DNA from: Trichuris trichiura
Taxonomy: Eukaryota > Nematoda > Enoplea > Trichinellida > Trichuridae
Reading direction: 5' to 3'
Assembly: GCA_037903355.1 (NCBI GenBank)
Contig: JBAJFE010000042.1
Span: forward strand, 1,190,001-1,254,000
DNA: 64,000 bases
Shown here in pieces: positions 1 to 11,081 of the stretch (its first letter is position 1; each line of letters begins with the position of its first letter). The notes below the pieces were generated by a model. It was not told the DNA's origin and did no database searches. It was given only the letters and a program-made list of their open reading frames with translations. The position numbers were made by a program, and so were the translations under genes.

Positions 1-65
1 GGTCTTTTACGGCTTTTCCCGTTTTTTCGTCGTGCTGTTATCTGTAATTAAACTAAAACAACTGC

Positions 66-190
66 TCTACCAACGGATGGATGAGCCGTTATTAAGAAAA
101 TGTACAGATATCAACACACTCAACTTTTTTAATGTTCACAGCTTTCGGAACGCTCTAGTTCCGTCGTCACGCTCTAGTTCCACCACAGGA
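66..190. repeat. diverged fragment of foldback element
   Basis: This stretch shares two blocks with the left arm and centre of the inverted-repeat element at 41361-41660: the 'ctaccaacg.atggatgagc' block near 76, and 'ttcggaac..ctc.agttccgtcgtca' near 152-180. The spacer between the blocks has diverged. It lies at the left margin, downstream of the last visible exon of the adenylosuccinate synthetase gene. It is seen only by pairwise reading; an alignment would be needed to set its limits. Confidence 0.5.
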
Positions 191-279
191 TAGGTAAGAA
201 AGAATAAGTAATCATAGAAGGCAGCTATTTATATTATAAATTTCTGCCCAAACCGTACAGAATGATAATTAATACTTAC

Positions 280-1590
280 TTGGAACGCCAACTAATTCTT
301 CAATTCTCTGCACGTACTTTGGAGCATTCAAAGGCAATTGGTTAAATTCCGTTACATTTTGAATACTTTCTTTCCAACCCGGAAGCACTTCGTAATCTAC
401 CTCTACCTGTGCAAACTTAGAGGCTCAAGCTGAAGAAAAAATGATATCCAATCGGATAAGGAATATGAATACCTAACCTAATGAATCCTGTATTGCAGTA
501 TCATTCAGCTTATAGCTTACTCCTATTTTTATTTCTTCAAATGTATCCAGCACATCGAACTTCGCCAGAGCTAGTCTAAGCAAACTATTAATGACAGCAT
601 GACCGTTGGTAATGAATTTATCTGAACTTGGTAAAGCCGTTGACGGCGTTGGAATACTTACGCAGCATTATATCCAGCCAACCGCAACGACGAGGACGTC
701 CAGTTGTAACGCCATATTCGTGACCGATTTTTCTTAGCGTTTTTCCAATTTCCTGCAGGAATCAACGCTTATCCTTTGGCGTAATTATCAGCTGAATCAC
801 GTCGTTTAATTCAGTTGGAAATGGACCATCGCCCACTCTTGTTTCGTAAGCTTTTACAATACCAATTATGTGACTAACTCTTCGTGGACTAATATCAAGA
901 CCAGTCAGAACTCCCCCGACGGAACAATTATTCCTTGTTACGTAAGGATATGTACTGCAAAAGGGGCTTTTTGCAAGCGCTACGCGGCAAAAAAACATAC
1001 CGAAATCAATACCCAACAAAGTGCCATTTGCACCTTCGACGAGAACATTTTTCGGAGTTGGACCACTAAGAGCGTCGTGCAAATAACGCACAGTGTTACA
1101 AACCAGACCAAGTGACGTCAATTTCTCCGCATATTTCTGAAGGAGCAAAAGTTCTAAGCGATTGGGTGCATCCCATGGCACCGGAACTGTACTTTGTACT
1201 TTTGTAGCTCCGATTCTATGCATACGTCCAAAGATGGGAATTGCACCGTAGTTAATTGAACAAGTCGCACAAACTTTTGACGAAAATCGTCGAAATTATC
1301 ATTCAAATCGGCAATGCGTAACTCATTTCTCCAAGACCGCATGAAAATACAATATGGTACTCAGACAAGAATAACTATACAGGAAATTCGAAGCAACAAC
1401 CTTATTAGCATAAGTGGGTCCAATTCTGGAAGGAAAGCATTAATATAGCTGTATCTAACAAGCATAGCTACCATCATTGACTAGAACCTCAACGACACAA
1501 TGAAATGGTGAAACTTATACCTGACTCCTGCGCTATCTTGCTCTCGAATACATTCGATCACTTGATGGAAGTCGAAAACTAAATCTCCCT
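280..1590 (-). CDS. ADSS: adenylosuccinate synthetase, partial and possibly decayed
   Basis: The enzyme joins IMP and aspartate using GTP, the first step from IMP to AMP, in the cytosol. Minus-strand exons read in family order: 1521-~1590 (LVFDFHQ...REQDSAG), 1401-1425 (IGPTYANK), ~1170-1340 ([12 protein letters not shown]), the exons around 801-1170 ([49 protein letters not shown]), 662-752 ([18 protein letters not shown]), 478-621 ([18 protein letters not shown]) and 280-423 ([15 protein letters not shown]). The last exon, which should hold the GVGKSRES-type end, is not seen and may lie left of base 1. Oddities: the N-terminal GDEGKGK nucleotide loop was not found; the GTT(K/R)(K/R)G part of the conserved loop before IGP is absent; the exon ending at 1401 is out of phase with every nearby acceptor; and the FG|TYP junction at 947-1000 does not join in frame with canonical GT-AG sites. 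The family call is firm; whether the gene works is doubtful. Confidence 0.85.
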
Positions 1591-2359
1591 TTGTTCCATT
1601 AACCAATTGATGATCTTGATATTTCACCTACATGAGCCCTTTCTGATATTATTAGGGCGTCCTTGCCAGTCCTTCATTTTCGTAATGCTATTCTTCTCCA
1701 ATTGTGAGAAAAAGAAAGGTAAATGAATTTCTGTATCAGTGCCTAAATGATACGCTGGAGTATAGGCGAAAGGCCGCTTTTTCAAATACCTAACGAGGAG
1801 AGCTTAAGCGCTCTTTGCCTAATTGAAAGCAACTACTCAGAATGCCAGTTTGCGTTAAGAGTTTATCGGGGTCAGCCATGCGCCGTTTTCAACAATTACA
1901 GATGATAGGAATTACGTTCGCAGAACAGCGGCTTCTCGAAAGCATCGTCTAAGAAAATGTTTTCACGGGCTGATTATTCCATACTTCAATAACGCAATGC
2001 TAAACGGAATTATTAGGCCTAAAAGACTGAGAGCAAAGTCGACAGAAAAAAAATATTCAACCCATTACTTTATTCGGGCGTTGATTGTGCGGAAGAATTC
2101 TGCAGATTGTCATTTGTGAAAGTTCACCTAATCAGAAATACAGTACCCCTTCGATTGGGTGACATGGAATACTTTTCATCGGTAGTTTCGTCGCTGCCCT
2201 GGAGCTTGGCGATTCCAGACGCAGCGTTTTGTACTTAAGCAAAAACTATCGCGGTACTACCGTTACAACGCATAAAAGTTTAGTTAAAACAAAGCTACGC
2301 GAAAAAAAGTATCAAAAATGAGCATCGTTTAAGAAATGCAGGTTCTTTTCTCTCAAGCA

Positions 2360-2420
2360 TGCAGCCCACCCTGTTCTGCCTTTGTTGCGAAGAATATCGG
2401 CTATCCCGTTCAACTCTCGC
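2360..2420 (-). other. weak candidate exon of adenylosuccinate synthetase
   Basis: After a good 3' splice site (CGCATAG) the minus strand reads RELNGIADILRNKGRTGW followed by ACLREKN and LNDAHF. This loosely matches the adenylosuccinate synthetase stretch around KGLxGWxxRLxISDRAH, and it is the right order and strand for the gene at 280-1590. Against it, no GT donor precedes the in-frame stop, so it cannot be joined cleanly to the next exon. It may be a decayed exon or a chance match. The rest of 1591-2527 shows no convincing coding sequence. Confidence 0.25.
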
Positions 2421-2527
2421 CTATGCGAAGATTAAAACTTAAGTCATACGTTAGGCTTAGGCCTAGGGAAAGTACTAGTTATTATCACTGATATAAAAAA
2501 ACGGCAAAGTGCAACTGAACTCCTCCC

Positions 2528-2742
2528 CAACACTGCTGACGACGGAACAAGAGCAGTTCCGAAACGTACGGTATGCAAATTGTTCTGTATTTTCTCTAAC
2601 AATTTGTTTATCCATTCGTTCGTAGGGCACTTTGCAGTTTACTTACAGATACATCCAACAGGCCAAACCCGTGAATAAGAAGATCAAATATGAAACAACC
2701 CAAGCCTGTTAAAAGACATCCTGTCTTTAGAGATATAAAAAA
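2528..2742. repeat. solo copy of foldback (MITE-like) element
   Basis: The sequence runs as one arm of the element at 41361-41660: the 'cactgctgacgacggaacaa' centre, then 'gttccgaaacgtacggtatg', 'gggcactttgcagtttactt' and 'acagatacatccaacaggcc'. It continues into the same flank seen at 41661-41700 ('aagcctgttaaaagacatcc'). It keeps the roughly 22 bp insert that in the full copy is present only in the left arm. No protein is encoded. Such arm-only copies are what one expects from a non-autonomous DNA transposon that has partly decayed. Confidence 0.8.
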
Positions 2743-3874
2743 ACTTTTAAAATTCTCCAAAACCTAAACTTGCAAACCTGCTGCTGACACATGAGCTTGA
2801 GAACTTGGTAAATTTGATCAATCGTAAGTACAGACTTTACTTACTTATCACGAAAACGTCTAGTTATTAATGGAGTTCAAAAGGCAACTTGTAATAAAGA
2901 AGCATTTCGATATCAAAAGTAAAATGAGCTCCAAGTGCTAAAATTGCTGTCAATCGAACTCACCTCTTCCTTACAATGGCGCGCAGGAAAACAGCTCCAG
3001 GTTAGCAAAAGAAAGAATGAATGTTCGGCTACGCTTGAAAATATTAGCCCATTAACAGTTTTTCCAAACGGCTGCTTGAATTTTGATCATTAACCACTCG
3101 AGAAAACTCTGTGCCAACGCGTGACTACGTGTCGAAGAGGCAAAACTAATTACTGTATAAAAGTTTGAAAATCAAGTCTTGTTAGTAGCTATCAGTGGAG
3201 TAAGAATAAACAGCCAGGAAAAAATTTTACTCCGGAAAATTAAAAAATTATTTTAAAATATTATTGTCTGTTCAGCCACTTGCCGACTACCTGGGATTTA
3301 TCTACTTAATGGTTTAACAGTTACTTCCTAATGATGCGCAGGTAGACTACGATAGTAAGTATGCGGCGGATACCACAATGGCGAGCATCAACGTTCGGTC
3401 ATTTGCGTAATGGTCATTAAAACATTATTTCAAGAAAATAATTTCACTATTAATGAAAAGAACTTTACTCCAAAGCGTGGCTAAAAATTTTCTATTCTGA
3501 CGATTACTCTTCTAGGAGTACTGTAAGAACAAAAGCGTAGTAGCCTATTAGTTGCATAAGGACATTTTTACAATGTACTTGGAAATCATTAATTTTGAAC
3601 TAAAATCAGGCGGGAAATTTTACGTGAAAATTCTACCACGTTCGCCAGCGCTCTTCGCAAAATCAGACTCAACTTTTCACATACGTAGCACTTCGGGCAT
3701 CAGTGTAAAATTTTTAAGGGAGTTTTAAAACAGTGCAAATTGCCAAAATATTATAAGCAAAGTTGCAATAAGAAGCAAAGTTTTTACTCCTCCAAAAAAG
3801 CCTACGGTCAAAAACAGCAACATACGAGCAAAATTATCACCTGACTTGCTAGCGGAAGGGCGAGAAACGGTTCC
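2743..3874. other. intergenic, no gene recognised
   Basis: About 1.1 kb between the decayed element and the 3' end of the PRL gene. It is AT-rich, with only short interrupted reading frames and no recognisable RNA gene. A stretch near 2950-3000 has splice-like sequence on the minus strand, but no protein family is recognised in it. Confidence 0.5.
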
Positions 3875-4896
3875 CTACATAATGATGCATTCTTTTTCTC
3901 TTTTCGCATTTCTGAATTTCTTCAATTCGCCGGTTGGTTTGTACTTTTCCAAATAATATAGCTGTTTTTGATTGATCGCTCCGCGCCGATTTCTAAACGT
4001 GAAGAAATGCATTAGCTAGCAAAAATGAACATCCCAATCTTTAGGTTTATACGCATACTGTCTTATTAAGTCAACAGCATCCTCGAATTTTAAGCCTGCT
4101 TCAATGAGAGCCAAAGCGACAAGCACTGGAGCCCTACAAAAGGAAATGGCCAAAATAGGCAGGCTTAGCATAGCATTAACGACGACAGACCGGCCAAGTC
4201 CGGCAACGCAATGAACAGCAACGCAAGTGCCCGGATTGGATGAGAATCTGTCCTTTAAAAGTTCCATCCACTTGTCGCGAACTTCCTTTGGCGGTGGAGA
4301 GCCGTCCGGAAATTCCCAATCCTAAACAAAAAAGGATAAACAAGCTAACAATACGCACATTCAAACATACCAAAATTTGTATGCCCTCTTGCCTCAATGG
4401 TTCGGTTGTATAGGTTGGCTCACAGACGCGCACCACGTCCTTGACGCCATGTCGCTTCAATTCCTAATAGAACAATAAAAGCTTACTTGGCACAAATGAA
4501 CATGTAAGGAAACTGACGATAGCATTTGCTGGCTTAGATCGATTCGCACAGTAGTTAACATTTCATGAGCACTTATCAATGGATACGACAAAAAGCGAGG
4601 TGTTACCTTCACCTTGTCGATCTTAAAGTTAAACGTACCCTCGTACTTATTAGATTGGCAGTATACGAAAGCTACATGAGAGCTCAATTTTAAGGAACAA
4701 GGAAAGAAAAACTTTGGCATCATACCTCAATGAACTGGCTGATTGTATAGTCAGTCGGGCGATCAGTGATCAAGAAACGCATGTGACCAAACACAATTTC
4801 GGCGGGAGCCGGCTTGTAGTAATGATTTGGTGAGGGAACGCGATTTTTCCCGAATGATCCCATTTGAGGTCGACTTTCGGTTCGTATGTTGGACAT
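3875..4896 (-). CDS. PTP4A: PRL-type protein tyrosine phosphatase (PTP4A)
   Basis: A small prenylated dual-specificity-like phosphatase that in animals acts at the plasma membrane and endosomes and binds CNNM magnesium transporters. Five minus-strand exons join in frame: 4726-4896, 4371-4463, 4191-4321, 4059-4133 and 3875-3992, giving 195 residues. The start at 4896 is the ATG opening the first exon. Exon 1 carries the family block [20 protein letters not shown]. The catalytic loop [11 protein letters not shown] gives Cys126 and Arg132, and the loop [14 protein letters not shown] holds the general-acid aspartate. The C-terminus ends in a CAAX box (CIIM), preceded by basic residues, which predicts farnesylation. 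The intron between exons 3 and 4 splits the codon of the catalytic arginine. Introns are 45-60 bp except the first (262 bp) and the last (66 bp). All splice sites are GT-AG. Upstream untranslated exons were not identified. Confidence 0.93.
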
Positions 4897-6551
4897 GAAG
4901 ATAATGTGAACGTATAGATATGTGCCCCAGCGTGTAAAGCGGATAGTACAACGAACAACACTGTTTTTAGCCGCAGGATGTTATGGTGGACACGTAAGAG
5001 GTTGCCGGTACGGGATGGCGGTAATGGTGGAAGAGGTACTTGACTGGAGCAGCCCAAGGCAAGATCGATTCGCCGTAAAGCGGGCCCACAAAGCAACCAA
5101 CTTGGGCAATAAGAACAGTGAGAAAAGTTTGAATACAATGTGCTACACGTCGATCAATTGTTGTACAGACAAAGGTGCAATGGTCGACGATGGCGTCTCG
5201 CGCTTGGATTAGGCGACAGTTATTTTCGCGTGTTGTGCTTCACAAATTTCGCCGCCGAACCTGCTGAGAGGAAAAATGCCGCTTAGCATCACAACGCTGC
5301 GACTGAGAAGGCGAACGGTAGTTAGCTCCGTCAAAACCTGAAAGCAAAAATGGAACGGTCAAACGAACGCCTCCAACTCTCCAAAACTTCAAAACCAAAA
5401 AAGAGAATAACTGTGAACTTGCTCCCGCATATTTCGCAGTTTTAAAAACAAATTTTTTTACCGCCATTCGCTTACGTCGCTAATCTCTGTACAAAGATAT
5501 TAAGTTAATCGATCTGCGCCAAAGGTGTCTTATCATCATCGACGCCGGAGCAGCAACAAAGACAACACAGTAGCGCAAAGCATAGCAAATGAAACTAAGA
5601 ATTCCAGTCTGTTTTGGAGACACCTATTTCAGTAAAGAAAAAATAGTAAACGTCGCATCTTTTCGATCTGGAAAGAAAGTCCTTAAATAGAAAGAGAAAA
5701 CTAAAGCCACATTTACTACAATAAAATAAGCAAAAAAAACGCGCCTGACGCAGGCAATTACAAAAGCGTACCTGGTATGCTCGCTTGGAATGCGCTCCTT
5801 ACGAGAAACAACTCACTGAAAGGGCTGACTTGCCATCCATGCAAAATGCTCTGCATTATAGGAAAGCTTAAGGATGTCACGTGCATTTTTGGAAACATTA
5901 CTTCTCGTGGCAATCTTCTCGGAAACTTTTGAAAAACTAGAAACGTTTTAGAGTAGAGCGGCAACAACTTTTGGTTGTGAAAGCTATTTTTGTCACGTGA
6001 CTAAACGCTGCCTACACGGTTTGCCATCTCGCAGCAGTCATTAAATAACGCTTATCTGATCAAAGTCAAAGTTATGCACTTTAAACACAAAAAGGAGTAA
6101 GTTCTTTGCGTACGCAAAGAAATAAGGTAGACGGTACTTTGATACAACACGGATGGTAAAACTTTTGCCCATACACAATGCGTATTGTAATTGGTAAGGC
6201 GTCAACTGTAGCACAGGCAGGACGAATAATTCAACAGCACCGACTACTAACAGGGCAGACATTACGTGGCGACAGATTGAAACAAACTTTTTTGCTTACT
6301 ATTGACGTTTTCCAACGGCGTGCGCCCACGTTGGGACGAAGGAATACGGAAAATCTTAAACGACTGCCATAGTCTCAACTTGTTACCAACAACGAAGAGG
6401 AGTCGCATTTTGCCTACTATCATCTGTTACTTGTTCGTTGTTGATAAATTTATTCAAAAATTCCGCGAAAATAAACTCTGCCAAATGCAAGACTCAAAGA
6501 AAGTAATCAAAGGTGGAAAACCTTTATTTTTATCCCCAATTTGATAAAGCA
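4897..6551. other. upstream region of PRL gene, nothing firm
   Basis: About 1.65 kb holding the probable promoter and any 5' untranslated exon of the PRL gene. Short open frames occur on both strands (for example 5240-5467 and 6041-6262), but none shows family motifs, good start context and splice sites together. No repeat or RNA gene is evident. Confidence 0.4.
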
Positions 6552-6614
6552 TGAATTCAACATACAGAGCGGTATTAGCCCAACAATTGCGACGTGCAAT
6601 CGGTCAGGGCAAGG
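6552..6614 (+). other. candidate first exon of an unknown gene
   Basis: An ATG at 6552 opens MNSTYRAVLAQQLRRAIGQG and a following K, ending exactly at a good 5' splice site (CAAG|GTGAGG). The peptide is amphipathic and basic, like a mitochondrial presequence. Possible later exons on the same strand are 7236-7309 (after TTTCAG, reading YYKQRPVGPTEVTPYTIF) and 7471-7662 (a charged 40-residue tail ending at a stop). I could not join them in one consistent phase and do not recognise the protein. Confidence 0.25.
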
Positions 6615-7470
6615 TGAGGTGACGGTAACCTTTTGAAAAATTGCTATTGGATAACTATTTACGGGTTGCAACGACAAGCGCTACAATTTGCATAATTTAA
6701 GCGAAGTAGGACGAAACATTCTAACTGGCCGGACAAAAAGGCCTCATTTTACATCAGGAAGACATTGTATAGTTGAGCATACGGAAGTTCTTGTTGCACT
6801 CCTTTAAAGGATAAGTGAATGATCGAAAGTGGCCACGTGACAAAGATTCGTAGTCCACATGTCTTCTGAATTGGACATATAGCGACGTTTTGAAAAGAAG
6901 CTCAACAAGCGGAGCTGATTAAAATGGTTCCAACGGCATTATACCGATTAGTATGCGTTGCCATGACGCCGACAGGAGGAAGGATTTCTCTCTCCCTCTC
7001 TTTCTATCAGGAAAACTGAACAACCGTCATTAAGCTAAGTTCAGTAGACGACACTTGAATCAACAACCTTCCCGCGTTAACGCAGGCTCAAATAAAACTG
7101 AAATTACGTATCAACTTGCGGAAACTATCCGAGAAATTCAACTTACAAAGGCTAAACAAAGTTCGCCCTTTTTGAAACCAGTGCTAACCACAACTGGCGA
7201 CATATAAGCAACTTAGGAGCATTCAACCATTTCGTTCAGTTTCAGTACTACAAGCAACGACCTGTCGGACCCACTGAAGTGACGCCATATACTATTTTTT
7301 GCATTCACCTTCACCTGTAGATAGTTTGACAAAGACGCACAACGTATATGGCTTGTTTCGGCTGCTATAAAGAAGGATAAGACTGAAAATGACTCGAAGC
7401 GAAGAAAGACTTGATTACGCTCGTCTGTGCAACGCAAGGAACTACTAATCCCTCATAAGTATTACTAATT

Positions 7471-7662
7471 ATGGTATGCTCCAAAATATTCAACGCCCTT
7501 TCCGCTTTGAAATTATTAGCTGCTTACCTACGCAATGGCGAAATGCCGAATATTATGGGAAAAGAATTGGAAGAGGAAGTATTGAAAAAAGAGAAGAACT
7601 TTTCTGGTAAACATCTACACGCTTCCGGTGCAGTGGAAAATCGATTCGAACGTGCCGACTGA
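7471..7662 (+). other. coding-like open frame, unknown
   Basis: This plus-strand frame of 63 codons ends in a lysine- and glutamate-rich tail (GKELEEEVLKKEKNF then SGKHLHASGAVENRF) that looks more like protein than the surrounding AT-rich sequence. It could be the last exon of a gene beginning at 6552. No family was recognised and no transcript evidence is available. Most of 6615-9712 is otherwise non-coding in appearance, with only interrupted frames. Confidence 0.2.
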
Positions 7663-9712
7663 CGAACAAGCAAAGAGCAGGAAAAGTTGCCAATTACCTT
7701 GTTTATTACTTTGTTTTATCCGCAAAGAGCAACTACACTTCTGCTTGGAATTTGTTAATGCTACGAAAGCGAAAACTTAAACTATTCCATCTAGAAGATA
7801 GGAAACTTTTACGGCGCTGACGACAGCAAAGAATACGTCACATATTAGCATAACTAGATTGCTTTCCAACAAACGTACTGTCTCCTACAGAAGAAACAAT
7901 GAGAAAGAAACAATGGAAAGAGAGTGCATACGAGCAGGATTCATTACGGTTAATCGCTGGCAACGATGACGTTCACTGATTATCGGACGACCAACTTGCT
8001 AGCGAAAGGCAAAATTATTAATATATTAATAGCATCGCGGAATGAATCGATTGCAAAAGTCTTATGTACGCCAATTCTTAGCACGGAACTCGCAAAGGCT
8101 GCAGCTAAAACTTGAAGGTACGACGAACACGCGGAATTCGAAATCTAAATGAATAAAACATCAACTGAACACAGTGAGACTACCATCCGTAGAAAAAATT
8201 GATTTCAAACTTTGCAATGACAATTTCGCATGCGGTTAGTTCAAAAAAGGCAGCATTAACTGTACAGTCAAAACAGTGCAGCTTTCCAATGGATTTAATC
8301 CCAACAAGTGAAGAATAGTCTGCGGAAGAAAACAGAAGACCATTTTAAATATTTTCCCATCCAAAGAAAAACGACCATCTATTAAAAGTGGCTTGTTAAG
8401 TAAAAAAAATTATTCACAAGTTACTCGGATAAACAGTAAGCTGAAATAAAGGTACAGCCGGAAGCTAGAAGATGCTAATTTTTACGTTCTACTTAAGAGC
8501 TTACTGAGTAAAATATGCAAAAATTAAACAGTCAGTGAAAATACTAAAATTTTTTGCATAGGTAAAGCAGCTCAACGTGGAATGCATATTTTTCAACTTT
8601 TCATTCAATTAAAGCGGCGGATGGAACTAAACCCTAGCCACCGTATGCGTAAAATGATCGTATGAACTAAAGAAGGGCAAAACCAAATCATGTTCAGCGA
8701 ATAATATATGCCGCGAAATGGGAAAATGGCTTGCCTTCTGTGCTAACTGCAGCGAGGAAAGCTGTCCTGTCTATTATGTGAATGACTTGGTGACGCATTG
8801 CTAATTAAGCTTTTTATGGTCAATGGGCAAAGGCGTTGTCAACTGCCTCAAGCGGAAACTAACAAGCTTCCATGCCTGACCGTCCGCGGCTAAACGTACG
8901 AAGACGAGCAAAAGCCGTAAACCATTGACGGTAAACAACGAGCAATAACCGACCGACCTACCCGCACTGGTTTGCCGTAGTAGGTCATCGGCGAACCCAA
9001 TGAAAGCTAACGGTAGGAATTCAAAGATACGGTTTCCAAAAAACTGACAAACTGCCAACAAAGTCACTTCTGTTCGATTATTACTTTTCAAATCAACAAA
9101 CTGCCAAGTCGGGCATACGGAAAATGGAAGAGACAATCTCGCGTAACGTTAAATGTAGTAGCGAAAACAAAGAATGGACTTTCATTGACTGCTCGCTCGT
9201 CGCCTGACGTAAAAATCTCATTAAGCATTCTGAAAGGGCAATTCAACATCTCGTACAAACACGTCATTAAAAAGATTCAAGTCGACCCTGTAATGAAAGG
9301 GCAAACTGTTAATGTACGCTGTTGCAATTTAAATGGAAAAGCCGGTTGCATGAACATTAACTCCAACAACCGGTCTTCGATAAGTGAACCGTAAGATGTT
9401 GTCATTGTCCTGCTTATCCGCCTACACTGTATGCGTCATATTTATCATATGAAAGTTACAAAAACAAACTCAATTTATCGAGCAGACATTTTGAAGGTAA
9501 AATAATCTGTCAACCACATCCCTGAGGAACAACGCCGGAGGGAAAAGAGAGAGAGAGCGCCATTTTATCGGTGGCATATCGGATTGGCTCGACAATGCCC
9601 CGAGTGTACCGGTTTCGCTGGCACGTCAAACAAACAGCAACAGCATGTCCAGTCTGATAAACAAACGGAATCAGTCGACGACGGAAATCTAATCCGATTC
9701 GTCAACACGCAT

Positions 9713-9914
9713 TCAATGGGATTCCTGAACAAGTTTTGCTTGCCAGTAGACGGGAAAATCTTCAGCAATAGGTTGCTCAACCGCAAAACGGTAGTACGTT
9801 TTGGTAAGGACAACAGATAAACCAACCCATGAGAACATTGTGGCAACGATACAAGCCTGCCAAAAGCTCTGTGATTTTTTGAAAATGATATCACTGCCTC
9901 GAACTGGGAGCCCC
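9713..9914 (-). other. candidate terminal exon with a membrane segment
   Basis: On the minus strand a good 3' splice site (CTCATTAATAG) precedes an exon that reads a basic segment, then a hydrophobic stretch (FWQACIVATMFSWVGLSVV), then a polar tail FPVYWQAKLVQESH and a stop. The layout of one membrane span with a short tail resembles small mitochondrial inner-membrane proteins. I do not recognise the family. Upstream exons were not found with confidence in 9915-10560. Confidence 0.35.
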
Positions 9915-9928
9915 CTATTAATGAGCAA

Positions 9929-11081
9929 CTGCCGAAGGCAATAAAAGTGGGCGCCAGTTTTTGCAGGAAAAGACGCAACCGCATGCCGGCAACTGGCAAA
10001 CGAAAGACGGTATATTGATTTTCTACTTAACCAACGTGAAGATGGCGGTTGGTTACAAATCCGTAAACGGATATTGTTGGCAGCAGCGAATGTTTGCTTC
10101 CCACGAGCGCAACTTCGCGCATTCCAAAAATGATAAAACTACGTACCCGATTATCTGAGCTCATCGATAAGCAAAATATAATACGGCCTTTCGTCACAGC
10201 GGATGGGAGGCAAACAGATAAGTCAGTCGCTACAAGCAGCAGCTAACCGACTTCCGAGAAAACAATTCGAAACGGCTTGCCGAGGTTACTACAGTAGGAA
10301 ATGAAGTTCATTTCAATTCGCAGGTTTCATAAGTTCACGGCGCCACTTGAGCAAAACAATAACCTCCCACGGCTAAAGACCGACACTATTTTACTTCGAT
10401 GCGCAGCTTTAGCTAATACGTTTAGGACAGCCACGTTGGATAGTAGAGGAGGAAGCAACTTTTCAGCTCCAACGACGCGTGAAATCACTTGCTGCTTGTT
10501 GCGTAAGGAAAAAGTGCACGCATTAATCACTAATCAAACCTTTTTACAGAAGACGTATTGAAAATTTAGTTGAAACAGCTAAGTTTGAGCGTTGGACTTT
10601 CCGTTCGTTTACCAGTGACGTAGTTCTACTTTGCGCAACTTGACAAGTGGCAACAGCTTTTCATACTCTTGCCGACGGCTCGCTAAGTTGGCTAAAATAA
10701 AGAGAATTGCGTGCTTGTCTTACTCGGCTTTCCGCGTGTACGTCAATCGATCGTGCTCGATTGAATCCCACGGATTTGAACTATCGTATTTCGCCTGGAA
10801 ATGCCGCCTTTTTTGCCGATCCAAAGGCGACAACAACTGAAACGCCCATTGGGAACACGCAGCGCGCTGTCACCTTCCTTGTGCGAGTTGTTTACTGGAG
10901 CATCTGCGCAAAGCAGTTAGTTAACTGGCAAAGAGCCAATACTTTCGAGTTCAGTTCATTAATCAACATTGCTCATCGCAACGACGAGATGTTGTTCCAT
11001 CATGTCACGGAGCTTTGCTTGATCGATAGACGGGGAGCGCCGAACCAGTACGCCTATGCATGAACAATTGGAGGCGAACCA
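9929..11081. other. region 3' of SULF, no firm gene
   Basis: Several overlapping frames of 60-118 codons lie on the plus strand (10301-10561, 10631-10840, 10707-11063), but they overlap one another in different frames and carry no recognised motif. The stretch probably includes the 3' untranslated region of the SULF gene, which ends at 11082 on the opposite strand. Confidence 0.4.

Noticed and set aside
9565..9999. Minus-strand open frame of 144 codons
   Set aside because: It overlaps the better-supported frame at 9713-9914 in another register, crosses its splice site, and shows no family motif.
10707..11063. Plus-strand frame of 118 codons
   Set aside because: It overlaps two other open frames in the same place and lies in the likely SULF 3' region; no recognised domain.
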